From Acidimicrobiaceae bacterium (lineage in GTDB: Bacteria > Actinomycetota > Acidimicrobiia > Acidimicrobiales > RAAP-2): 64,000 nt of DNA. Shown piece after piece: positions 1-9,325 of the stretch (the stretch's first letter is position 1; each line of letters opens with the position of its first letter). Position numbers and translations under genes: made by a program. The DNA lies in assembly GCA_027315005.1 (NCBI GenBank), contig DAHUZT010000088.1, positions 1 to 64,000 of the forward strand, in the 5' to 3' direction. The notes under the pieces are model-generated. The model was not told where the DNA came from. It saw only the letters and a list, made by a program, of their open reading frames with translations, and made no database searches.

Positions 1-150
1 CCAAAGAGGCTCTTGACGCCCCCCGCTCAGCCCGCCGCCTCTCGACGACGAACCGGGGCCTGCTACCGGGCTCTCCGGCGTTTACCCGGACGGGACTCTC
101 ACCCGCTGGGCTGATCCAGTTTTCAGGACGCAACATACCGCGACCGTAGG
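1..150 (-). ncRNA. Candidate structured RNA (unidentified leader, riboswitch-like RNA or 5' part of a group II intron)
   Basis: Minus strand reads ...GGATCAGCCCAGCGGGTGAGAGTCCCGTCCGGGTAAACGCCGGAGAGCCCGGTAGC..., giving tandem hairpins CGGG-TGAGAGT-CCCG and CCGGG...CCCGG; no convincing ORF; truncated by the window edge. Confidence 0.25.
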
Positions 151-219
151 TCGCCTCACCGCGGGTGGAACCGACCCGTCACGCGGGTGGCAAGCCAGGC
201 CGGAGGCCATCGGGCCGAG

Positions 220-675
220 TCAATCGCCCAGACCAGGGCCGACGCGGACGACGGGGTGCTGCTCGACGAAGTCCAGATGGAGCGTTCTGCTCGCGAACCG
301 CCAACCGCCGGGAGTCCGCAGGTACTCGTCGGCGTAGCGGATGAACCAGACGGTGTCCAAGACTCCGAACCCGTCCCCGGGGCCGACGTGGTGGGCGACA
401 CAGCGCACGGTGCCGGTCGCCCGTTCGGCTGCGATGGCGAACCGGTGGTCGGAGGTGTGGTGGAAGGTGACCAGGTAACGCCGCAAACCGTCGACCACCC
501 TCGCCAATTCGTCGTGGCCGGACCAGACGACGACCGGCCGGAGGTCATGCGGATAGTCGGGGACGACCAGCCGGCCTCCGTCTGCGAAGAGGGTGGCCAA
601 CGACGGTCCGTTTCGCTCGTCGACGAACGCGGCGTACGCCGCCGACACGTCACACAACTCCTGTTCGTCGCTCAT
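220..675 (-). CDS. SnoaL-like / nuclear transport factor 2-like domain protein
   Basis: 151 aa ORF with SnoaL-like pattern (YAAFVDERNGPSLATLFADGG, W..ADEYLRTPGGWRFASRTLHLD); overlaps the stop of the upstream LLM gene. Confidence 0.75.
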   Translation of the reverse strand: MSDEQELCDVSAAYAAFVDERNGPSLATLFADGGRLVVPDYPHDLRPVVVWSGHDELARVVDGLRRYLVTFHHTSDHRFAIAAERATGTVRCVAHHVGPGDGFGVLDTVWFIRYADEYLRTPGGWRFASRTLHLDFVEQHPVVRVGPGLGD

Positions 676-1565
676 CGAGGAGGCGCTCCAAGCCCGAAGC
701 GTACGGCGAAGGCGGATAGCTCATCTTGGACCCGGGAGAGATCGCTCGTCGGGGAGGGCGAGAGTACGAGCCTCCGGGCCCCGAGGGCATTGGCCTCCTC
801 CACCGTGGCTTCTGTCGTCGTCGGAAGGTAGCCCGAAAGGGTGAGCTCGACGGCGGAGTAGTCACGAGCGGCCGCCTCCGCCGCCGACCGGACGACCGCC
901 ATCCGACGGGCCACGTCCGACGGGGACAGCCCGAGAGGTTGGAATCCGTCCCCTGTCCGACCGGCCCGGCGAGCGGCCGCCTCGCTGTGACCACCGATGT
1001 GGATCGGGACGCCACCTGGACGGATCGGTTTGGGGAACGAATGGGCGCGTCGAAAGGACACGAACTCCCCATCGAACGCCGCTCCCTCCTCACCCGAATC
1101 CGCCCACAACCGGCGCATGGCGGTGATCGTCTCATCAGTTCTCCGTCCCCGTGTTCCCGGGTCGGCACCAGTGGCGACCAACTCCTCGGACATCCAACCG
1201 ACACCGGCGCACAGACGCATCCGGCCTCCGGACAAGACGTCGATCGTGGCCAGGCGCTTGGCCAACACGACCGCCTGGTGATTGGGAAGGATCAAAACCC
1301 CGGTGGCCAGCGTGATGCGGCTGGTGACGCCGGCCAGGAAGGCGAGGACGTCGAGCGGATCGGGAATCGGGCAGGTGTCGGGGATGGGCATCCTGCCCGA
1401 CGCAGCATACGGGTAGACCGACCGGTATCCGGAGATCACCACCGCGTGCTCGACCAACACCAACGATTCGAAGCCCAACGCCTCGGCGTGCCGGGCGAAC
1501 GCAGCCATCCATGCCGGATCGGAGCTGACCCCGGTGGTGACCGGAGGGATGATGCCGAAATCCAT
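672..1565 (-). CDS. LLM-class (F420-dependent type) oxidoreductase
   Basis: MDFGIIPPVTTGVSSDPAWMAAFARHAEALGFESLVLVEH...LATGVLILPNHQAVVLAKRLATIDVLSGGRMRLCAGVGW; internal start chosen over the longer ORF, whose N-terminus is repeat-derived. Confidence 0.88.
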   Translation of the reverse strand: MDFGIIPPVTTGVSSDPAWMAAFARHAEALGFESLVLVEHAVVISGYRSVYPYAASGRMPIPDTCPIPDPLDVLAFLAGVTSRITLATGVLILPNHQAVVLAKRLATIDVLSGGRMRLCAGVGWMSEELVATGADPGTRGRRTDETITAMRRLWADSGEEGAAFDGEFVSFRRAHSFPKPIRPGGVPIHIGGHSEAAARRAGRTGDGFQPLGLSPSDVARRMAVVRSAAEAAARDYSAVELTLSGYLPTTTEATVEEANALGARRLVLSPSPTSDLSRVQDELSAFAVRFGLGAPPR

Positions 1566-1641
1566 GTCCGGCCCACTTTCGTGATCAGGCCGTGGCCGGC
1601 ACCGAGCCGGGCGGGGGCGGGAGTCTTCTGCAGCGTGATGC

Positions 1642-1676
1642 GTTCTGCGTTCTGCGTTCTGCGTTCTGCGTTCTGC
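1642..1676. repeat. Heptamer tandem repeat GTTCTGC x5
   Basis: Five exact copies of GTTCTGC between divergent genes. Confidence 0.9.
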
Positions 1677-1858
1677 GTCGACCGCCGAGCGTAGGAGCAG
1701 GGGAACCGGTCTGCCAGTGGGAACCGGCGTTCGCAGGGCCGCAGCGGACGGCGCGATGGGGACACGGTGGCACACGTGATGAGGGGGGATGGACGGGGAT
1801 GTCACCCGCAGGTAGGGCGCCACCGGCACACCGGACTGCTTGCTCTACCATGCGGCCC

Positions 1859-3466
1859 ATGCCCGGGGAGCCAACCCAACCGATCGACGACGTCCCCGCC
1901 CTCACCGGGGCCCTCCGAATCGCCGCAATCGCCGGTTTCTGCCTGGTCATGGCCGCCGCCATCGTCCTGCGATTCGTCACCAAGTCGGCCCTGTGGCTAG
2001 ACGAGGCGCTGACCGTAGACATCGCCCGACTTCCCCTCGCTCAGATCCCCGGGGCCCTGAAGCACGACGGCGCGCCGCCCCTGTACTACATCCTCCTCCA
2101 CTTCTGGATGAGACCCTTCGGGCAGTCGAACCTGGCCACCCGTTCGCTGGCGGGCATCTTCGGCGTCCTCTCCCTTGTGGTGGCCTACTTCGCCGGCAGG
2201 GAGTTCGCCGGCCGAACCGTGGCCTGGACAACCGTCGTTCTGGTGGCTAGCGCGCCATTCGCCGTCTACTACTCCACCGAAGCCCGGATGTACTCGCTGG
2301 TCATCCTCCTCTCGGGGTGTGGCATGGTGGCACTGCTACGGGCGACCCGTTCCCCTCGTCCTGCCAACCTGATCGCTCTGGCCGCCACCGTCGGCGCTTT
2401 GCTCTACTCGCAGTACTGGGCGCTCTACCTCGTTGCAGCCAGCGGTCTATGGCTGGCCATCCAGATGGCCCATCGCCGCTTCCGCTCACCTGATCCCGAG
2501 TCGTGGAAGAACCTGGCTCCCGCCTTCATCGCCATGGTGGTCGGATGCCTGACCTTCCTCCCCTGGGTGCCGACCTTCCTCTACCAGGCGGCCCATACCG
2601 GGACACCCTGGGCCATCCCCACCGGGTTCGGCTCCATCCTCAACATGGTGACCGGCTTCACCTTCAACCAGGGGACGACCTCGAACATCCCGACGGTCTG
2701 GGGCAGGGTACTGGTATTGGCCTACTTCGGGTTCTCCGGTCTGGCACTCTTCGGGATCGGGCGGAGCGCATGGATCGTGGAGATGGATTGGCGAACCCGA
2801 CCCCGGGCCAGGAGCACCAGTTTCGTGGTGGGGGTGACCCTCCTCCTCGCCATCATCGGCGGTGTGCTGGCTTCGAGTGCCTTCTCACCGCGCTACGCCT
2901 CGGTGATCTTCCTACCGCTGATCGCGCTGGTAGCACTGGGCACGACCCGGTTCCTCAACCCGACGGCCCGCCTGGCGATGGTGGTCATCACCGTGGCCGC
3001 CGGACTGTATGGCTCTGTCCAGAACGTGAACACCCAGCGGACCCAGGCCACCGACGTCGCCGCCGTGCTGAACACCGAGGCCCGGCCCGGTGACATCGTT
3101 GCTCTGTGCCCGGACCAGCTCGGACCGTCGGTCTACCGTCTGACCAAGCCGAGCAGGCGCCTCGACATGATCACCTTTCCGAGGGGGATCGGTCCTGCCA
3201 TTGTGGACTGGGTGGACTACGCCAAGGTGGTGAGGGCCGCCAACCCGATCACGTTCGCTCAACACCTGGTCGAGCAGGCCGGAGCCCACCGTCACATCTG
3301 GGTGGTCTGGGAACCCAACTACCAGACCTTCGGAACCAAGTGCGAGACCCTGCTCTCGGCGATCCAAGAGCATCCCGGGACGGTGACCCGGAATTGGGTC
3401 ACCAGCTCGGTCAACCAATTCTACGAGCCGATGAACCTGACCGAGGTCACTGCTCCTGGTCCCTGA
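1859..3466 (+). CDS. GT-C fold glycosyltransferase (family 39-like, ArnT/PMT type integral membrane protein)
   Basis: Multi-TM; KSALWLDEALTVDIARLPLAQIPGALKHDGAPPLYYILLHFWM and YSTEARMYSLVILLSG are typical of family 39 glycosyltransferases. Confidence 0.85.
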   Translation: MPGEPTQPIDDVPALTGALRIAAIAGFCLVMAAAIVLRFVTKSALWLDEALTVDIARLPLAQIPGALKHDGAPPLYYILLHFWMRPFGQSNLATRSLAGIFGVLSLVVAYFAGREFAGRTVAWTTVVLVASAPFAVYYSTEARMYSLVILLSGCGMVALLRATRSPRPANLIALAATVGALLYSQYWALYLVAASGLWLAIQMAHRRFRSPDPESWKNLAPAFIAMVVGCLTFLPWVPTFLYQAAHTGTPWAIPTGFGSILNMVTGFTFNQGTTSNIPTVWGRVLVLAYFGFSGLALFGIGRSAWIVEMDWRTRPRARSTSFVVGVTLLLAIIGGVLASSAFSPRYASVIFLPLIALVALGTTRFLNPTARLAMVVITVAAGLYGSVQNVNTQRTQATDVAAVLNTEARPGDIVALCPDQLGPSVYRLTKPSRRLDMITFPRGIGPAIVDWVDYAKVVRAANPITFAQHLVEQAGAHRHIWVVWEPNYQTFGTKCETLLSAIQEHPGTVTRNWVTSSVNQFYEPMNLTEVTAPGP

Positions 3467-3795
3467 AAACGGCCCGGTGGGACCAGGCACGTCAGCGGCC
3501 TCCCAGCACTGGCGACCCCAGACCGTCGCGGAGACCTGCCCGAACGTGGCGGTTGCGCCGTCAAGCAGCTGTCCGTGCTGTGCTACATCCCGATCGCGGC
3601 AGCCCGGGACGCAGGTCGTCGTCCCGGGCCGGCGATCGTCGCGGTTGCCACCCGATCCGGATGGGAACCCCCGGAACTCTTCGGCACGAAGGAACGCCGA
3701 CTTCAGTCGGCCGCTGCCGTCGTCGCTTCAGTCACGTCGTCGATTCAGTCACGTGGTCGGGCTGCCCGTGCGGGATCGACCGGTCGGGGCTGCAG

Positions 3796-4854
3796 TCAAT
3801 CGAGGGAGATGGGCTGGTTGTCCAGATCACCGGAAGGAGCCTCCAAGCCTCCGGACTCCGCCTTGGCCAGGTTCTGGGCAGTCAGGTGCTCGCGGATGCG
3901 TTCGTCGATCTCGGCCATGAGCTGAGGGCTCTCGGTGAGGAACGTCTTCACGTTCTCCCGTCCCTGGCCGAGCTGCTCGCCCTCGTAGGTGAACCAGGCG
4001 CCCGACTTCTTGATGAATCCGAGCTCCACGCCCACATCCAGCAGCGAACCCTCTCGGCTGATGCCCTTCCCGAAGGCGATGTCGAACTCGGCCTGCTTGA
4101 ACGGGGGGGAGCACTTGTTCTTCACGACCTTGACCCGGGTCCGATTACCCACCTGGTCGGCACCATCCTTGATCGTCTCGATCCGGCGGATGTCGAGCCG
4201 GATCGACGAGTAGAACTTGAGGGCCCGCCCCCCCGGAGTCACCTCGGGTGATCCGTACATGACGCCGATCTTCTCCCGGAGCTGGTTGATGAACACGGCG
4301 ATGGTCCGGGACTTGGACAGGGTGCCGGTCAGCTTGCGGAGCGCTTGGGACATCAGGCGGGCCTGGAGGCCGACGTGGGAGTCACCCATCTCCCCTTCGA
4401 TCTCAGCCCGGGGGGTCAAGGCGGCCACCGAGTCGATGACCAGGACGTCGAGAGCCCCCGATCGGATCAGCATGTCGGAGATCTCCAGGGCCTGCTCACC
4501 GGTATCGGGTTGGGAGATCAGCAGGTCGTCGATGTTGACCCCGATGGCCTTGGCATAGACCGGGTCCATCGCGTGCTCGGCATCCACGTAGGCGCAGATG
4601 CCGCCGTTGCGCTGGGCCTCGGCCACCACGTGCATGGCGAGGGTCGACTTTCCCGACGACTCGGGCCCGAAGATCTCCACGATGCGTCCCCGCGGCAGGC
4701 CCCCGATACCGAGTGCCAGATCGAGGGCCAGGGCCCCGGTGGGAATGGCCTCGATGTTCATGTCGAGGTTCTCACCCATCCGCATGATCGACCCCTTGCC
4801 GAACTGCTTCTCGATCTGCCCAAGGGCCATGTCGAGTGCCTTGTCACGTTCCAT
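3796..4854 (-). CDS. recA: Recombinase RecA
   Basis: [27 protein letters not shown]...[19 protein letters not shown]...[30 protein letters not shown]. Confidence 0.99.
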   Translation of the reverse strand: MERDKALDMALGQIEKQFGKGSIMRMGENLDMNIEAIPTGALALDLALGIGGLPRGRIVEIFGPESSGKSTLAMHVVAEAQRNGGICAYVDAEHAMDPVYAKAIGVNIDDLLISQPDTGEQALEISDMLIRSGALDVLVIDSVAALTPRAEIEGEMGDSHVGLQARLMSQALRKLTGTLSKSRTIAVFINQLREKIGVMYGSPEVTPGGRALKFYSSIRLDIRRIETIKDGADQVGNRTRVKVVKNKCSPPFKQAEFDIAFGKGISREGSLLDVGVELGFIKKSGAWFTYEGEQLGQGRENVKTFLTESPQLMAEIDERIREHLTAQNLAKAESGGLEAPSGDLDNQPISLD

Positions 4855-4992
4855 GTTCGCTTGCTCTCCTCGCTGCTTCACTCACCTGATCGTGACCACC
4901 CTACGGAGCGGGTGCGACAAGCGATCGACGACCCTCGCCCACACGCGCAGACGCCCCTTCGGGGCTCCGCTCTGCCGGAGGCAATCTAGACC

Positions 4993-5006
4993 CGAACGCA
5001 TGTTCG
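4993..5006. promoter_or_regulatory. SOS/LexA-box-like palindrome upstream of recA
   Basis: CGAAC-GCAT-GTTCG, matching the actinobacterial SOS box pattern CGAAC-N4-GTTCG, about 140 bp upstream of the recA start. Confidence 0.85.
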
Positions 5007-5067
5007 ATGGTGGATGGCTCGATGGCCGCGGGTGACGACCCGCTCGGTATCGGCTGCGGCGAGCACC

Positions 5068-6144
5068 TCAGCGGGTGACGAGCCCCCGCCCGGTGACCGT
5101 TGGGAGGTCCAGCGCGGTGACCAGTCCGGCCGGGCTCTCGACCACAGCGGGTATCGCATTGACCAGACGCATGGCGGTTGCCTTCAGCCCCGCCGTGTTG
5201 TGGTCGCCGTCTCCTCCGAGCAGCTGCAGGTCGAGCGTGTAGTTGGGTTCGCCGGCGATCTGCACCCGGTAGCAGCCCTTCCCGGCCGGCTGGGGCCAGT
5301 CGGGACCGAGGTCGTCATGGATGCGGGTGACGTGCTCGAGCACGATGAGCGCCGCGCCCTCTCGCATACCCCGGAGTTCGAAGTGAAGAGCGGCTGCCGT
5401 GCCGGCTTCGATGGTGCCGGCATCGACGTCGAACGTCTCGCGGGCGGGAAGCCGTTCGTACCACTCCTCGATGGAGTCGAGCTCGACCCCGAGACCGGCG
5501 GCCAGCTGACGGACCACACTCCCCCAGGCCATGGTCAGCACGCCGGGCTGGAGGATCATGGGGAGCTCGTCGAGCGGGCGGCCGAATCCCATGATGTCGA
5601 AGATCACCATGGGCTGGTCGTACGTGCCGTAGTTGAGAACCTCGGACACCCGGATCTCGTCGATCCGCTCGCTCACCCCGGTCAGGACCAGTGGCAGGAC
5701 ATCGTTCGCGAACCCGGGGTCGACTCCGTTCACGAACAGGGAGACTCCTCCCTCTCGGGCGGCCTCGATGGTCGGGTCGATCATCGAGGCGTCGGCCACT
5801 CCGAAGGGGTACTGGAGGAAGACGGGCCCACTGGAGACCACGTTGATCCCGGCGCGGAGCATCCGCTGGATGTCCTCGAGTGCTTCGAAGAGCCGGTGAT
5901 CGGCCATGGCGGTGTGGACGATCGCGTCGGGCCCGAGCGCGAACAGGGCATCAGCGTCGTCGGTGGCGGCGATTCCGAGGGTACGACCGAGGTGCGCCAA
6001 CTGCCCCGCGTCCCTGCCCACCTTGTCGGGATTGGAGACCCACAGCCCGACCAGTTCGAGGTCGGGACGGGCGTCGATCCCCGCGATGGCGTGCGCTCCG
6101 ACGTTGCCGGTGCTCCAGGCGACGACTCGGTAGGTCTTTTCCAT
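5068..6144 (-). CDS. Dihydrodipicolinate reductase-like NAD(P)-binding protein
   Basis: MEKTYRVVAWSTGNVGAHAIAGIDARPDLELVGLWVSNPDKVGRDAG...; Rossmann N-terminus as in actinobacterial DapB-like proteins. Confidence 0.8.
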   Translation of the reverse strand: MEKTYRVVAWSTGNVGAHAIAGIDARPDLELVGLWVSNPDKVGRDAGQLAHLGRTLGIAATDDADALFALGPDAIVHTAMADHRLFEALEDIQRMLRAGINVVSSGPVFLQYPFGVADASMIDPTIEAAREGGVSLFVNGVDPGFANDVLPLVLTGVSERIDEIRVSEVLNYGTYDQPMVIFDIMGFGRPLDELPMILQPGVLTMAWGSVVRQLAAGLGVELDSIEEWYERLPARETFDVDAGTIEAGTAAALHFELRGMREGAALIVLEHVTRIHDDLGPDWPQPAGKGCYRVQIAGEPNYTLDLQLLGGDGDHNTAGLKATAMRLVNAIPAVVESPAGLVTALDLPTVTGRGLVTR

Positions 6145-6202
6145 GGGGTGCTCCTTGCGGACGGGGTCCGGTACTCGGAACGTCGCTCCTCCCGGACCGG
6201 GA

Positions 6203-6240
6203 CGTGGTGGTCGTGGTGGTCGTGGTGGTGGTGGTGGGAT
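6203..6240. repeat. GTGGTGGTC/GTGGTG low-complexity tandem repeat
   Basis: gtggtggtcgtggtggtcgtggtggtggtggtgg between two minus-strand genes. Confidence 0.8.
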
Positions 6241-6258
6241 GCACGTGGCCGGCGGTGG

Positions 6259-6744
6259 TCAACCAGGCGTGCGGGCGATGGCATCGAGGCTCTCGATGGT
6301 CTGGACGCAGGCCCGGGCCGCCTCGCGCCCCTTGACCGACAAGTGATCGGCGAAGAAGGCGATGTGCGTCTCGTGCTCGTGAAAGTGGTGCGGGGTCAGT
6401 ACCGCCGAGATCACCGGAACACCGGTATCGAGTTGGACGCGCATGAGCCCGTCGACAACGGCTCGGGCCACGAACTCGTGGCGATAGACGCCTCCATCGA
6501 CCACGAGACCGGCAGCGACCACGGCGGCATACCGGCCGCTTCCGGCGAGGTGCTGTGCGTGGAGAGGGATCTCGAAGGCGCCAGGGACCCGATAGTGGTC
6601 GATCCAGCCTCCGTCCAGTCCGAGGAGCGACGACTCCTCGTCGAACGCGCGTCGAGCACATTCGACGGTCTCCTCGTGCCACGACGCCCGGATGAATGCC
6701 ACCCGGTACCGGTGAACTCCAACCCCCCCGTGGCGCTCCGCCAT
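6259..6744 (-). CDS. ribH: 6,7-dimethyl-8-ribityllumazine synthase, RibH2-like
   Basis: RVAFIRASWHEE...VPGAFEIPLHAQHLAGSGRYAAVVAAGLVVDGGVYRHEFVARAVVDGLMRVQLDTGVPVISAVLTPHHFHEHETHIAFFADHLSVKGREAARACVQTI. Confidence 0.88.
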   Translation of the reverse strand: MAERHGGVGVHRYRVAFIRASWHEETVECARRAFDEESSLLGLDGGWIDHYRVPGAFEIPLHAQHLAGSGRYAAVVAAGLVVDGGVYRHEFVARAVVDGLMRVQLDTGVPVISAVLTPHHFHEHETHIAFFADHLSVKGREAARACVQTIESLDAIARTPG

Positions 6745-6840
6745 GCTCGGCCTCCCCGCTGATCGCCGCAGTCCCATGCCGGACACTGCTGCCGGACACT
6801 GCTGCCGACCGGCAGATGACCGGCAGATGACCGGCCAACA

Positions 6841-6861
6841 TACTAGAATAATATTCTAGTA
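6841..6861. promoter_or_regulatory. Perfect-arm inverted repeat, probable TetR-family operator
   Basis: TACTAGAAT-AAT-ATTCTAGTA (9 bp arms), AT-rich, in the divergent region between ribH-like and tetR-like genes. Confidence 0.75.
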
Positions 6862-6963
6862 TGCGCTCTTGGCGGCATCTTCTTGACCAGCGTGTCCCGC
6901 TACCCGGCGTCGGTACCGATGCCGGGTAGCGCGTGATCTCTTCAGAACGGAGTCCCAGCTGGC

Positions 6964-7596
6964 GTGTCCAGTGCACGAAACGGAACGGTCACCGAGGCCG
7001 GGGAGCAACGGCGGACCCAGATCCTCGAGGCGGCCCTGCGATGCTTCGACCGGCACGGGGTGAGCGCCACCACCATCGAGGACATCCGGACCGAGTCGGG
7101 AGCCAGCATCGGCAGCATCTACCACCATCTCGGGGGCAAGGACGACATCATCACGGAGCTCTACGTCGAAGCCGTGTCCGCCTACCGGCTGGGCATGCTC
7201 ACCGCTCTCGGCTCCGATCTGCTCCCATCGGTCGCCGTGCGGGCGGCGGTCGACTTCCACGTCGGATGGATCGAGGCCCATCGCTCGCTGGCCCGACTGA
7301 CGTTGCGGTGGGACCAGTCCGAGCTCACTCCGACCGGTCAACGTCAGCTTGCCAGCGAAGCCAAGCGGTTCGATCGGGGGCTCGAGGTATGGCACCACCA
7401 GGGAGTCGACACGGGGATGTTGCGACCGATGGCCCGCGAAGTCTTCGCCGCCCAGCTGCTTGGACCCCTGCTGGAGTACGCTCGGCGCCTGGCGAACGGC
7501 ATGGCCACCGTTCCGATCAATGATGCCGCCGCCGCCCTGGCTGACGGGCTGTGCCGGTCCCTCCTCGCCGACAGCGCCGAGCCCGCGCCCACCTGA
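6964..7596 (+). CDS. TetR/AcrR family transcriptional regulator
   Basis: RTQILEAALRCFDRHGVSATTIEDIRTESGASIGSIYHHLGGKDDIITELYVEA. Confidence 0.95.
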   Translation: MSSARNGTVTEAGEQRRTQILEAALRCFDRHGVSATTIEDIRTESGASIGSIYHHLGGKDDIITELYVEAVSAYRLGMLTALGSDLLPSVAVRAAVDFHVGWIEAHRSLARLTLRWDQSELTPTGQRQLASEAKRFDRGLEVWHHQGVDTGMLRPMAREVFAAQLLGPLLEYARRLANGMATVPINDAAAALADGLCRSLLADSAEPAPT

Positions 7597-7678
7597 CCGT
7601 CCGGTCCGGGCGTCGCGTCGATCGGGACATGCCGGGATCACCCAGCCGGCCTGGTCAGCAAGGTAACCTGCCCGTCCA

Positions 7679-8824
7679 GTGTCCGAGCAACCCCCTCCGA
7701 ACGGCAGCGCTTCACGCGCATCGAGACGGGATCGCCGCACCCAATCCAAGAAGCGGACGCGCCGGGTTTCGTGGTACGTGATCAGTGCTGTCGCCGTCCT
7801 CATCGTCGGCGTCGTCGCCGCGGGCCTGCTCGGCGGCAGGAAGCAGGCCAACGCGGCCAAGGTGGCGCCACGCCCGGTTCCCACGACCGCGCCGCGTGCG
7901 ACCTGCCCACTGACCGGAGCACCGGCACCGGGAGGGGTCGTTCCCAACCGGCCCGCCCTCGGGATCAAGATCGGCAACTACCCCGCCGACCGGCCGTCGG
8001 CGGGGCTCAACCAAGCCGACATCGTCTTCGAGGAGCCCGTGGAGGGGACCATCACCCGCCTGGTAGCCATCTACCAGTGCGAGGCGCCCGCCCTCGTCGG
8101 AGACCTCCGTTCGGCCCGTCAGCCCGACCAGGCCATTCTGTCGCAACTGTCGCACCCCATCTTCGTGCACGCCGGCGGCATCAACCCGGTGTTGGCGATC
8201 ATCGCCGCGTCCCCGTTGACCGATGAGAACGTCATCGACGGCAATGGATCGGACCTGATCAACCCTCCGGGCCGGGTCGCCCCTTACTCCACCTTCGTGA
8301 ACACCACGACGATGTGGGGGCTCGACGCCGCCGATACGAGCCCTCCGGCACCGATCTTCCAGTATTCGGCATCCCTCCCGCCCGGCTCGGTGCCGGGCTC
8401 GGGGGCGAGCGTGGCCATCCCGTTCTCCTCCTACTCGGACGTGACGTGGAGGTGGGATGCTCAGACCGGTGCCTACCTCCGGTTCTACTCGGGACAACCT
8501 GACATCCTCGTCGACGGGACCCAGACCCAGGCCACCAATGTCGTCATCATGACCGTACAGACGACCATCGGACCGTGGTACGAGAACACCCAGGGTGGGC
8601 GCGAGGTCGAGGTCACCTACGCCGGGACGGGACCCTTGGTCGTGATGCGGAACGGCGTGGCCATCACCGGCACCTGGGCGAGATCGAGCCTGACCCAGCC
8701 GGCCACCCTGACCGCCTCGAACGGCAAGCCGATCACGCTCCAACCGGGAAACACGTGGGAAGAGCTGGTCCCGGCCGGCATACCGGTGACGACGACACCG
8801 GCGACGACCGCCACCCCCCCCTGA
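7679..8824 (+). CDS. DUF3048 domain-containing membrane-anchored protein (YerB-like)
   Basis: N-terminal TM segment; CPLTGAPAPGGVVPNRPALGIKIGNYPADRPSAGLNQADIVFEEPVEGTITRLVAIYQC...GDLRSARQPD. Confidence 0.85.
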   Translation: MSEQPPPNGSASRASRRDRRTQSKKRTRRVSWYVISAVAVLIVGVVAAGLLGGRKQANAAKVAPRPVPTTAPRATCPLTGAPAPGGVVPNRPALGIKIGNYPADRPSAGLNQADIVFEEPVEGTITRLVAIYQCEAPALVGDLRSARQPDQAILSQLSHPIFVHAGGINPVLAIIAASPLTDENVIDGNGSDLINPPGRVAPYSTFVNTTTMWGLDAADTSPPAPIFQYSASLPPGSVPGSGASVAIPFSSYSDVTWRWDAQTGAYLRFYSGQPDILVDGTQTQATNVVIMTVQTTIGPWYENTQGGREVEVTYAGTGPLVVMRNGVAITGTWARSSLTQPATLTASNGKPITLQPGNTWEELVPAGIPVTTTPATTATPP

Positions 8825-8829
8825 ACATC

Positions 8830-9312
8830 GTGAGCTCATGGGGAGAAACCGGCGATGGCCCCCTCCGCCGACCGGTCCGGTTGCTTCTCGGTGGCCTCGT
8901 GGCCGTGGTCGCGATGGCAGGGATGGTGATTCAGGCGGTGCGCTCGGACCGCGTCGTCGGGTCACTCCTGACGAAGGGCGCCGTGCACTCCGACCAGGTC
9001 GACAACGCGTACTACCGCTGCCTCGACGTCCAAACTCGGAGTCTGGTGCCGACGGGGCGACCGGTAGCCTTCGCTGGCAGCAATCCCTACGATGTCATCA
9101 TCCTGCTCCAAGCCATAGGGAGCTGGATCACCGTGGCCCCCGCACCCGTGCCCACAACGCTCCGGCTGTCGTTGCGCTCCGATCCCGGCCGGGGATGTCT
9201 CGGCACCGTTGTGGTCTCCCACACCGTCGACAGCGCCGGACGGCCGGTGGTGCGGATCGGGACCGGTGCCCATGTCCCCGGCACCGGTCCGGTCCCGGCT
9301 ACGCCGCTTTGA
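8830..9312 (+). CDS. Hypothetical membrane/secreted protein
   Basis: GTG start downstream of the DUF3048 stop; one TM helix (LLLGGLVAVVAMAGMVIQAV); close to the next gene. Confidence 0.55.
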   Translation: MSSWGETGDGPLRRPVRLLLGGLVAVVAMAGMVIQAVRSDRVVGSLLTKGAVHSDQVDNAYYRCLDVQTRSLVPTGRPVAFAGSNPYDVIILLQAIGSWITVAPAPVPTTLRLSLRSDPGRGCLGTVVVSHTVDSAGRPVVRIGTGAHVPGTGPVPATPL

Positions 9313-9325
9313 CAGCCGGTAGCCG

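Noticed and set aside
5014-6762. 582-aa plus-strand ORF
   Set aside because: Antisense to the DapB-like and RibH-like genes; no recognisable motifs.
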